DNA from: Candidatus Caccovivens faecavium
GTDB taxonomy: Bacteria; Bacillota; Clostridia; Christensenellales; UBA1242
Assembly (NCBI GenBank): GCA_018715545.1
Contig: DVLK01000041.1
Coordinates: 1 to 11,615, forward strand
Length of the DNA stretch: 11,615 bases
Direction: 5' to 3'
The notes below the pieces were generated by a model, which was given only the letters and a program-made list of their open reading frames with translations, was not told the origin of the DNA and made no database searches. The translations under genes were made by a program, and so were the position numbers. Below, one piece after another: positions 1 through 6,291 of the stretch. Each line of letters starts with the position of its first letter. Position 1 is the first letter of the stretch.

Positions 1-36
1 ATCCAAAATGTCTTTTTTCAAAAAGACTAAAAAGCA

Positions 37-81
37 CTATATATTGTGTTAAAGTTTACAAACTTTCCTGTATATTGTGTT
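37..81. repeat. Perfect 7-2-7 palindrome between near-identical 14-bp direct repeats
   Basis: CTATATATTGTGTT (37-50) and CTGTATATTGTGTT (68-81) differ at one base and are offset by 31 bp, about three helical turns. Between them, abutting the first copy, lies the perfect inverted repeat AAAGTTT-AC-AAACTTT (51-66) with a two-base centre. The layout resembles a protein-binding site. Large serine recombinases exchange strands at a central dinucleotide, so an attachment-site component is possible. However, their half-sites are normally inverted rather than direct, so an operator is equally possible. Confidence 0.4.
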
Positions 82-93
82 CGCATAACATTT

Positions 94-125
94 AAAATAA
101 GACTTCTTTCAAAGAGTCTTATTTT
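94..125. terminator. Bidirectional rho-independent terminator-like hairpin
   Basis: An 11-bp perfect stem, AAAATAAGACT (94-104) with AGTCTTATTTT (115-125), encloses a 10-base loop. On the plus strand the stem runs into a T-tract ending at 127; on the minus strand it ends in TTTTAAA. It could end a rightward gene lying left of the window and also back-stop leakage past the prophage terminator. The stem has only two G-C pairs, so strength is uncertain. Confidence 0.55.
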
Positions 126-140
126 TTCATGCACTCTATG

Positions 141-212
141 TTTGATTTCTTGGTAACTTTTGATTATTTTTTTGATTTATTTTAAATATCAAATTAATCA
201 AAATTAATCAAA
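141..212. repeat. TTTGATT motif cluster, three direct and two inverted copies
   Basis: TTTGATT occurs at 141-147, 159-165 and 171-177. Its complement AATCAAA occurs at 196-202 and 206-212, the latter two as part of a 10-bp tandem repeat AAATTAATCA (191-200, 201-210). The cluster could be arm-type binding sites for a recombinase accessory factor or a regulator. It may also be chance in very AT-rich DNA. Confidence 0.3.
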
Positions 213-261
213 TTCAAATTATACTATAATGTTATATCACATAATTATTTTAAGTCAAAAC

Positions 262-297
262 AAAAAATAACCCACTAGGCTTAGTCCTAATGGGTTA
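262..297 (-). terminator. Rho-independent terminator of the late/recombinase operon
   Basis: On the minus strand a 12-bp stem, TAACCCATTAGG with CCTAGTGGGTTA (one G-U wobble), carries a 6-base loop ACTAAG and is followed at once by TTTTTTG. The first three stem bases are the TAA stop codon of the upstream recombinase, so the ribosome releases inside the hairpin. This is a canonical strong intrinsic terminator and marks the end of the operon. Confidence 0.92.
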
Positions 298-1878
298 AAT
301 TTCTTGTTCTATCGCTATACCACATTTAAATATAAATGTCGCATTATGCTTGTCTTTTACAACAACTTTTTCAAGCAAAGCTTTGCAAATATCTTTGTGG
401 AAAGTATTGTAAACCCCTTTTAGAACCTTTTTTATTTCATTTACTCTATAATCAAGTATACATATGGAATTGTTCTTTTGTCTTATTATTTCCATTTGCT
501 CTTGAATGTTTCGTATTTCTTCTATCAAATTAACGACTTTATTTTGTTGCTCTTCAGTAGGTCTTACAGGACACTTTTTGCTTAATTTAACTAACTCTGC
601 TTGTTTTTGTGATAGATTTTCTGCTAAATCATTTATTGCAGAAACATTTGGTTTGTCAATGACTTCTCTGACATTATTCTCTATTATTTTTAACAATTCT
701 TCCTTGTTTTCTATAATTTTGTTTATAGCCTTTAAAAATCCCTGTTCCAAACATTCTTCCTTAATTGGTTTCATAGAGCATTTAGCATGTTCCTTTTGAT
801 GTTTTGTGCATACCCAAATTGGAACTTTCTTGCTATGGTCTAAACTCCACTGACTATGTCTTCTAAATTTATGACCGCACTCTCCACATTCAACTATAGT
901 ACTGAAAGCATACTCGCATGTAAAATTACCTAACCCTATTTCTTCAGTTTTTCTTTCAAATCTGCTTTTTAGTTCAACTTGAACAGCGTCAAACAATGAT
1001 TTTTCTATTATTGGTAAATGATTATTGGAAACTAAATATTTAGGTTTTTCTCCGTTATTAGCCTTCCTGTCACATAGTACATCAACCTTATATGTCTTTT
1101 GAAGCATCAAATCGCCTTTATACTTTTCATTTTGAAGAATTGATTTTATAGTTGAATGAAGCCATTTTTGTTTACCACCAGGGCTTAAAATACCATCAGC
1201 CTCAAGCCCAATCTGTATAGCACGTAGTGATTTCCCCTGCATAAATTCATTAAAAATTCGTTTAACAATCAAAGCTTCATTTTGTATGATTTGAAATTTA
1301 TTATTTTTTATCTTATAGCCATAAATCTGACCACCAGCATATTCGCCTTTTTGAAATTTTTTCTGATAAGCCCAACTAACATTATGTGAAATTGTTCTAC
1401 TTTCTTCTTCTGCAATAGATGCCATAATGCTCAATATCAACCACGAGCCAGGATCGGCTGTATCAATGCCATTTGTTTCAAAGTATATCGTTATACCTCT
1501 ATTACTAAGTTCCCTTGCTATATTTAAACATTCAACTGTATTTCGAGCAAATCTTTGAACAGATTTTGTTATAATTCTAGTTATCTTTCCAGCTCTACAA
1601 TCTTCTATCATTCGTAGGAATTCTTTTCTGATTCTCATTTTAGTCCCAGTCCGACCAGGATCTGCATATAACCCAACATAGTCAATATTTGGATCTTTAC
1701 TTAGTTTCTCATTGTAATATTTACATTGAGTTTCATAACTATTTAGTTGATCTTCGTTATCAGTACTAACTCTTGCATAAGCACATACTTTCTCTTTAAT
1801 TCCTGTTTGAACCTTATCCAATTTAACTTGCTGAACAGGTATTACTTTAATAGTTCTTGCAGTATTTTCTATGTTCAT
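295..1878 (-). CDS. Large serine recombinase (second of a tandem pair)
   Basis: A 527-aa large serine recombinase, expected to integrate and/or excise the prophage by serine-mediated double-strand exchange. The N-terminal resolvase domain (about residues 30-165) carries the AYARVST motif with nucleophile S38 and activating R36, the D73-x-G75 element, and KSVQRFARN (R109, R112). A recombinase domain follows at about 185-290. A zinc ribbon has C331, C334, C357 and C367, and a C-terminal coiled coil spans about 380-470. The local motif DPGRTGT departs from the usual D-x-G-I-S-G-T. The ATG start follows AAGGAG with a 7-base spacer and lies inside the end of the upstream recombinase gene (32-base overlap), suggesting translational coupling. 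The stop codon forms the base of a terminator. Family assignment is very secure. Whether it acts alone or with its neighbour is inference. Confidence 0.95.
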   Translation of the reverse strand: MNIENTARTIKVIPVQQVKLDKVQTGIKEKVCAYARVSTDNEDQLNSYETQCKYYNEKLSKDPNIDYVGLYADPGRTGTKMRIRKEFLRMIEDCRAGKITRIITKSVQRFARNTVECLNIARELSNRGITIYFETNGIDTADPGSWLILSIMASIAEEESRTISHNVSWAYQKKFQKGEYAGGQIYGYKIKNNKFQIIQNEALIVKRIFNEFMQGKSLRAIQIGLEADGILSPGGKQKWLHSTIKSILQNEKYKGDLMLQKTYKVDVLCDRKANNGEKPKYLVSNNHLPIIEKSLFDAVQVELKSRFERKTEEIGLGNFTCEYAFSTIVECGECGHKFRRHSQWSLDHSKKVPIWVCTKHQKEHAKCSMKPIKEECLEQGFLKAINKIIENKEELLKIIENNVREVIDKPNVSAINDLAENLSQKQAELVKLSKKCPVRPTEEQQNKVVNLIEEIRNIQEQMEIIRQKNNSICILDYRVNEIKKVLKGVYNTFHKDICKALLEKVVVKDKHNATFIFKCGIAIEQEI

Positions 1879-3307
1879 ATTTAAACTCCTTAACTATTTC
1901 TTGTAAATTTTTAAAGATAACTTTTACCTTGTAACCATCTATTACTATGTGGTCTATATGATTTGATACGATTGCATCAGAAAATTCAGAAACCTTTTTT
2001 GTGGGTTTTTTATAAAGACTCATTACCTTATTATCTCTAAGCCTATCAACTATTTGATATTGTTCATCTTTTAATTTTTGCGATTCTGCTTGATATTGTT
2101 CGTATGTTATTAATTTATCTAAATAATACCTCTTTAGTGTTTCTAAAACCATTGAAATATCTCTGTTCCTAGACTGTAAATCTTCTTCTGCCTTTATTTC
2201 ATAAGGTGTTTCTATATATTCATTATAAGCATCTACAATAATTTCCTTAATCAAGGTATCACTAATACTATTTGACAAACAATAACTCTTATTAAATCTA
2301 TTTTTTAATGAACATACCCATAATTCATTGTCAAAATTTACTATACGATTATTTATAACATGACTATAAATTTTCCCACAATTCCCGCAAATTATTTTTT
2401 TGCTTAATGAATATGTTCGACTGTGATTGGCTTTTCCCTTGCTACGTTTCAAAATTTCTTCTTGAACACATTCAAATGTTTCCTTATCTATTATAGGTTC
2501 ATGGTTGTTTTCTACTAAATATTTAGTTGCCTCACCATTATTAGGTTTTGCTTTACCATTAACAGTTATGCTTTTTTGTAATAATACATTGCCGATATAA
2601 ATAGGATTGGTTAATATTTTTTGAACCGTAGCTCCTCTCCACATAGCACCCTTTGGAGAATTGATTCTTAGTTTGTTTAGCTCTTTTGATATGCCATCAT
2701 ATCCATAACCTTTTAAATATAATGTAAATATTAACTGAACAACTTTTGCTTGATCATGATTTATTTGAAATTTTTTATTTTCATCTAAATCATAACCATA
2801 AACGTGGAATATAGGAACAATTCCTTTTTGAAATCTATTCCTCACATTGAATAAAACATTTTTACTCATATTCTTTAATTCTTGCTCTGCAAAAATCGAT
2901 TTTAATTTCAATAATAAATCGCTTGAACAAGTCAGAGTATTTATTTCTTCAGTTTCAAAAATTACTGCAACCCCTGCTTCTCGTAACTTTTGTATGGTTT
3001 CAAGAGCCTCATAAGTATTTCTACCAAATCTATAAATACTTTTCGTGTATATCTCCTTGATAAATCCAGCAAGAGCAAACTCAATCATTTTGCAATATTC
3101 TTTTCTTTGAATAACTTTGTATCCACTTATGCCTTGATCCACATAAATTCCACAAAATTTTCTATTTGGTAAATTTTTAAGTTTTTCTATCCAATATGAT
3201 TCTTGTAAAAGCATGCTATGTTCTTGCTCATCCTTTTTAGTGCTAACTCTTACATAAGCACAACATGGTATTTCTTCTTGTTTTTTTTCAATGATTTTAA
3301 CTGCCAT
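1847..3307 (-). CDS. Large serine recombinase (first of a tandem pair)
   Basis: A 486-aa large serine recombinase. The resolvase domain shows AYVRVST with nucleophile S22 and R20, DQGISG at 57-62, and KSIYRFGRN with R93 and R96, so the catalytic set looks intact. The recombinase domain is at about 175-275. The zinc ribbon uses C307, C310, C332 and C343, with a coiled coil at about 375-430. An ATG 12 bases further upstream is open but overlaps the GGAGGT sequence; the ATG at 3307 has ideal spacing from it and is chosen. It is preceded by a 62-base gap, the largest in the operon, so a separate promoter is conceivable, though I see no good -35/-10 pair. It is clearly diverged from its neighbour, so the pair is not a recent duplication. 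Confidence 0.95.
   Translation of the reverse strand: MAVKIIEKKQEEIPCCAYVRVSTKKDEQEHSMLLQESYWIEKLKNLPNRKFCGIYVDQGISGYKVIQRKEYCKMIEFALAGFIKEIYTKSIYRFGRNTYEALETIQKLREAGVAVIFETEEINTLTCSSDLLLKLKSIFAEQELKNMSKNVLFNVRNRFQKGIVPIFHVYGYDLDENKKFQINHDQAKVVQLIFTLYLKGYGYDGISKELNKLRINSPKGAMWRGATVQKILTNPIYIGNVLLQKSITVNGKAKPNNGEATKYLVENNHEPIIDKETFECVQEEILKRSKGKANHSRTYSLSKKIICGNCGKIYSHVINNRIVNFDNELWVCSLKNRFNKSYCLSNSISDTLIKEIIVDAYNEYIETPYEIKAEEDLQSRNRDISMVLETLKRYYLDKLITYEQYQAESQKLKDEQYQIVDRLRDNKVMSLYKKPTKKVSEFSDAIVSNHIDHIVIDGYKVKVIFKNLQEIVKEFKYEHRKYCKNY
1886..1891 (-). promoter_or_regulatory. Shine-Dalgarno inside the first recombinase gene
   Basis: AAGGAG lies seven bases before the ATG of the second recombinase, within the last codons of the first. 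It fixes the start at 1878 and shows that the two recombinases are meant to be made together from one transcript. Confidence 0.85.
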
Positions 3308-3311
3308 TTGC

Positions 3312-3317
3312 ACCTCC
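3312..3317 (-). promoter_or_regulatory. Shine-Dalgarno deciding the first recombinase start
   Basis: GGAGGT sits four bases before ATG 3307 and overlaps the alternative upstream ATG at 3319, which therefore cannot use it. It moves the start four codons downstream of the longest open frame. Confidence 0.85.
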
Positions 3318-3369
3318 ATTAGTTAGCACAAACAATACCGTAAATATATAATAAAGTCCAGCAAAATTT

Positions 3370-3510
3370 TTAAGAAATAAGACTTTTTTGATATTTTAAC
3401 TTCTTCTTGTTTAGTGCATCAATTTCTTTATGTTCCTTAATTGTTATTAGGTTTTTATTTAAAAGAAAATCAAGGATACCTTTACAAAATAAATAATCAA
3501 TATTATTCAT
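3370..3510 (-). CDS. SHOCT-like small protein between holin and recombinases
   Basis: A 46-aa basic protein. Residues about 5-35 resemble the short SHOCT-type helical hairpin, with the hallmark pattern LLNKNLIT followed by an acidic/basic EHKEIDALN segment and a Lys-rich tail. Small proteins of this type commonly precede serine recombinase genes in Bacillota mobile elements, from family knowledge. The frame opens earlier (TTG at 3564), but only the ATG at 3510 has a Shine-Dalgarno (GAGG, 9-base spacer), and it overlaps the holin end by 8 bases in the style of a coupled gene. Its role is unknown. A recombination directionality or regulatory partner of the recombinases is a reasonable guess because of position and size, nothing more. 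Confidence 0.7.
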   Translation of the reverse strand: MNNIDYLFCKGILDFLLNKNLITIKEHKEIDALNKKKLKYQKSLIS

Positions 3511-3835
3511 CTTTTGTTTCCTCATCATGCGTTTTATCTTCTGGTTCTTTGACATCAATACCAAATTGCTTTAATTGTTTAAAAATTTGGTTGCAACCTG
3601 TAGCAGATAGCCCACTCGCACAACCAATAAGAATTGCAGTTAATATATTAGTCGCGGGAATTATACTTGGTATTGCATAAAAGCAAATTATTCCAAAAAT
3701 TATTCCAAGTACACCACCTATAATAGGAATAATTGCAACCAAAATTTTATTTTCTTTTGCAATAAATTTTTTATAAATTTCCATAATTACAAAAACCAGA
3801 GCCACTATCACTGGTACACAAATAATCTCTATCAT
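3503..3835 (-). CDS. Phage holin
   Basis: A 110-aa membrane protein with three predicted helices (about residues 2-20, 31-55 and 62-80), a short basic loop at 21-30, and a highly charged C-terminal tail rich in Glu, Asp and Lys. This is the class I-like holin layout. The stretch from the second to the third helix (YAIPSIIPATNILTAILIG) followed by NQIFKQL is typical of small holins of Bacillota phages. It would sit in the host membrane and trigger lysis at the end of infection. The ATG has AAGGAG seven bases upstream and lies two bases after the previous stop. No endolysin follows; the next genes are the SHOCT-like peptide and the recombinases. Confidence 0.8.
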   Translation of the reverse strand: MIEIICVPVIVALVFVIMEIYKKFIAKENKILVAIIPIIGGVLGIIFGIICFYAIPSIIPATNILTAILIGCASGLSATGCNQIFKQLKQFGIDVKEPEDKTHDEETKDE

Positions 3836-3837
3836 TG

Positions 3838-4140
3838 TTATTCTCCTTTATCAATAGATTTTTCTATTAAAAAATCGAGCATTTCCTGCTCGACATTTTT
3901 ATAGTTATTTAATGCTTCATGCATTTCTCCATTTGTTTTTCCATCTCTTAATGCAATTGAATTTGCTTCAGTTAGTTTTCCAACTGCCTCTAAACTTTTT
4001 ATTATTAAAGCATCTTTTTTGTGATGTTGTTTTTCTCTCTCTTCTTCTATCTTTTCTTTCTTCTTAAAATAACGTTGAAGAAAATATAGAATGAGTCCAG
4101 AAAGCACACTTGCAATCGCACTTAAAATTATTGAAATCAT
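3838..4140 (-). CDS. Small membrane-anchored protein of the lysis region
   Basis: A 100-aa protein with one N-terminal transmembrane helix (residues 1-21), then a strongly charged coiled-coil-like stretch rich in Lys and Glu (26-43) and an amphipathic helical C-terminus (44-95). It lies directly before the holin, with AAAGGAG ahead of its ATG and two bases between its stop and the holin ATG. That topology fits a lysis-cassette accessory protein, a second holin or an antiholin. I cannot assign it to a named family with certainty. The helix order is the reverse of XhlA-type proteins, whose membrane segment is C-terminal. Confidence 0.7.
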   Translation of the reverse strand: MISIILSAIASVLSGLILYFLQRYFKKKEKIEEEREKQHHKKDALIIKSLEAVGKLTEANSIALRDGKTNGEMHEALNNYKNVEQEMLDFLIEKSIDKGE

Positions 4141-4151
4141 TTTATCTCCTT

Positions 4152-5612
4152 TTACTCCACAACAACATCATTTGCTTTTAACAATGTAAATGTCATTGTT
4201 CCATTAAGCATATTTGCAATTTGGTTCTGTAAATTTTCTATATCAGAATTTAAATCACTTTCAATATTATTAATTTGTGAAATTATTTCTTCTTTTACAT
4301 TTTGTATTGCATTTAATATCGTTTGGTAAACATTACTATCGTTATTAATTGAATTAGCAACTTTTTCTAATGAATTTAATTGCGTTTCCACATTTCCTGA
4401 AATTTGTTGTTTTGTTTCTTCAATTTTGTTTTTTAAAATATTCCCCTGTCTTGCAGATAAGGCATAATCAACACGATCTGATTCTAAATTGTCAATTATC
4501 GTTATACCTGCATCATTGCCTTTCAATGCTAGTAATCCCCAATAATCGTTGTCAGCACTATCTGTTGGAGTTTGGTTTATGTTTGTAATCTTGCAATAAT
4601 ATGTGCAACCATATCTACTAATTGTATCAATATAATACTCATCATTGATATATTGAGCACCACTATCCCAAGCACCACGATTTCTATATGAAGTTCCTTT
4701 CTTTGGCTCTGGTAAAGTAAATTTTAAATTTTTATGCTTTGTTTCGTTATTGGTTTCAATTATAACATTTGGATCTTGTTCACAATCTACTACCTCTTTT
4801 GATACTGTTAAATTATCCACTATTTCTAATGCTTTATTCGAAGTGTTCACAGCATCATTTGAATTGGTCAAGGCTTTTTGAGAATTGTTATTGGCAGTTT
4901 CTGCATCCTGTGCTGCTTCACTTGCGGATTGTTGAGCTTGCTTGGCAGACTGTTGAGCCTGTAAAGCCGATGATTGAGCTTGGCTTGTTAATCTTGATGA
5001 TTCTTCCACTAATTCCAAACTTGATTGTGCAGATATGGCAGCTTCGTTGGCCTTTGTTTCACATTTTTTAGCATGTTGTTCTGCTTTTGCAGCATCTTGT
5101 TGTGCCGACAAAGCACTTGCCGCAGACTCGCTTGCACTATTTTCTGTAGCTTTTGCAGATTCCATTGCTAAATTGCTATATTCATATGCTTTTAAAATAA
5201 GATCTGGATTTTCTATGCTTAATTGTTTAGCATAATTAATTGCTTCATTAATTTTAATTTTAATCAGCTTAAATGGTACAAATGTTTCGCTCTCATCACA
5301 CAAATAAGCAATAAATTGAATTTTTAATTCTCCATTTACAGTGACCTGTGTTGGCAATGTAAATACAAAATTTAATTTATCAAATTCATCTCCATACTCT
5401 ATCGTTTTATCTTCTGGTGTATACAACCCTATTGTCCACTTCTCGCCTCTAACATTATTAAAATCTACTCTTTTTGAATAGTCCATATATTCTTCAGGGA
5501 AATGTACAAGTATACTAGTTGCATTATTTTCGCCAGAAATAACTAGAAATTCTTCGCTATTTTCCGCTTCGTATTGCTTATTTCTTTTTAATGTAATTTC
5601 TAAACCTTGCAT
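4152..5612 (-). CDS. Modular tail fibre / baseplate adhesin (BppU-like N-terminus)
   Basis: A 486-aa virion protein with four parts. Residues 1-125 form a beta-rich N-terminal domain resembling the upper-baseplate (BppU-type) attachment domain. Residues 142-266 form an alanine/serine/glutamine-rich coiled coil. Residues 309-365 look like a chitin/cellulose-binding (CBM5/12-type) module: RGAWDSGAQYINDEYYI, later DYWGLLALKG, with aromatic residues spaced as in that family. Residues 374-399 hold the fibre motif DYALSARQGNILKNKI, followed by a second coiled coil (400-470). It should sit at the tail tip and contact the host surface, probably cell-wall or capsule sugar. The ATG follows GAGGTG that overlaps the previous stop. 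Fibre function is well supported by layout; the ligand is unknown. Confidence 0.8.
   Translation of the reverse strand: MQGLEITLKRNKQYEAENSEEFLVISGENNATSILVHFPEEYMDYSKRVDFNNVRGEKWTIGLYTPEDKTIEYGDEFDKLNFVFTLPTQVTVNGELKIQFIAYLCDESETFVPFKLIKIKINEAINYAKQLSIENPDLILKAYEYSNLAMESAKATENSASESAASALSAQQDAAKAEQHAKKCETKANEAAISAQSSLELVEESSRLTSQAQSSALQAQQSAKQAQQSASEAAQDAETANNNSQKALTNSNDAVNTSNKALEIVDNLTVSKEVVDCEQDPNVIIETNNETKHKNLKFTLPEPKKGTSYRNRGAWDSGAQYINDEYYIDTISRYGCTYYCKITNINQTPTDSADNDYWGLLALKGNDAGITIIDNLESDRVDYALSARQGNILKNKIEETKQQISGNVETQLNSLEKVANSINNDSNVYQTILNAIQNVKEEIISQINNIESDLNSDIENLQNQIANMLNGTMTFTLLKANDVVVE
4815..5189 (-). repeat. Alanine-rich coiled-coil repeat in the fibre gene
   Basis: Codons 142-266 encode degenerate repeats of the S-A-x-x-A-Q-Q-S-A kind (for example SAKQAQQSA and neighbouring SALQAQQSA). 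Such stretches form long trimeric fibre shafts. At DNA level they are imperfect but recurrent (repeated TTGAGC/TGTTGAGC elements on the plus strand), which favours length variation by recombination. Confidence 0.7.
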
Positions 5613-5621
5613 TCATTCACC

Positions 5622-6284
5622 TCATTTTGCATTTGGATACCCAACCGCTTTATTCATTTTTGTAATTGCTATATTCCCATCAAAAAACATACTGGACACA
5701 GTAGATATAATAAACCAAATTTTTGGTGTCAGCCTAAAATAAGTTGGTTGCCATTCTACCACATCACTTTTCACAACACTTCCATTCCTTTCAAAAACCC
5801 ACTGTTTACTTGATGTATCGTAATAAATTTTGCCATTTAAGTTTGCAGAATCTATGTTTGTTGATTTATTCGTTACATCCATAAGAACTTTACCAAACAT
5901 TGTCACTTTGCAAGTTAGTGTCCATTCATTTTTAGCAAATGACCAAGAGACTGTGCATACGATACTAATAAGTTCATTTCCATTTTTGTCAAATACATAA
6001 ATGTCGCCCGAATACATCATCGTATATTCCATATAGTCGCAAAAATATTTTGTATAACCATAACCCGGAGTATAATCTTTAGTGGACACCACTATCCTTG
6101 AACCAGTTCCTGTAATTTCTGGGTAAACGCTTGAATTATCAATCGGTGTTCCTACCATTTCATCAGCAGAATAACTTGCGTCAACAAAGCCCATTATTAT
6201 TTTGTTGCCGAAATAAATTTCTCTTATTGGAGAAGAACCAATAAAGTTTCTTGATAGTTGCTTGTTTCCTAAATATAAAGGCAT
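5622..6284 (-). CDS. Small baseplate/virion protein with YLGN-type N-terminus
   Basis: A 220-aa protein opening with two related segments, LYLGNKQLS and IYFGNKIIM, separated by FIGSSPIRE. This Y-x-G-N/S-x-x-I pattern is common at the N-terminus of small structural proteins encoded next to Bacillota phage baseplate and fibre genes. The rest is beta-rich with many aromatic residues and short Gly/Thr turns, and resembles no enzyme I recognise. A GTG at 6299 would overlap the previous gene, but GAGGTG at 6288-6293 places the ribosome at ATG 6284, which I prefer. It probably belongs to the baseplate or tail tip and may take part in receptor contact. Function is inferred from position. Confidence 0.7.
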   Translation of the reverse strand: MPLYLGNKQLSRNFIGSSPIREIYFGNKIIMGFVDASYSADEMVGTPIDNSSVYPEITGTGSRIVVSTKDYTPGYGYTKYFCDYMEYTMMYSGDIYVFDKNGNELISIVCTVSWSFAKNEWTLTCKVTMFGKVLMDVTNKSTNIDSANLNGKIYYDTSSKQWVFERNGSVVKSDVVEWQPTYFRLTPKIWFIISTVSSMFFDGNIAITKMNKAVGYPNAK

Positions 6285-6291
6285 ATCCACC

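Larger units (their letters stand above)
1..261. other. Non-coding AT-rich region; probable prophage end / attachment region
   Basis: No credible gene lies on either strand. The stretch holds a short perfect inverted repeat at 10-27 (8-base arms, 2-base centre), a palindrome framed by direct repeats at 37-81, a bidirectional terminator at 94-125, and clustered TTTGATT/AATCAAA motifs at 141-212. Its place directly after the recombinase terminator is where a prophage attachment site and the change to host DNA would be expected. That reading is inference from position; no second copy of an att core is available in the window to prove it. Confidence 0.5.

Noticed and set aside
10..27. Inverted repeat GTCTTTTT-TC-AAAAAGAC as a terminator
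   Set aside because: It is perfect, but the centre is only two bases, the stem is nearly all A-T, and no T-run follows on either strand. It may be part of the boundary region but is not a convincing terminator.
225..230. Plus-strand TATAAT as a promoter -10 box
   Set aside because: No acceptable -35 at 16-18 bases, no rightward gene to serve, and TATAAT-like strings are expected in DNA this AT-rich.
3308..3369. Dedicated promoter for the recombinases
   Set aside because: The minus strand has TATATT and TATTGT strings and a TTGCTG, but no pair is spaced 16-18 bases apart, so I do not call a promoter.
3508..3564. Extended 64-residue version of the SHOCT-like protein starting with TTG at 3564
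   Set aside because: No ribosome-binding site there, and it would overlap the holin by 62 bases. ATG 3510 has GAGG at the right distance.
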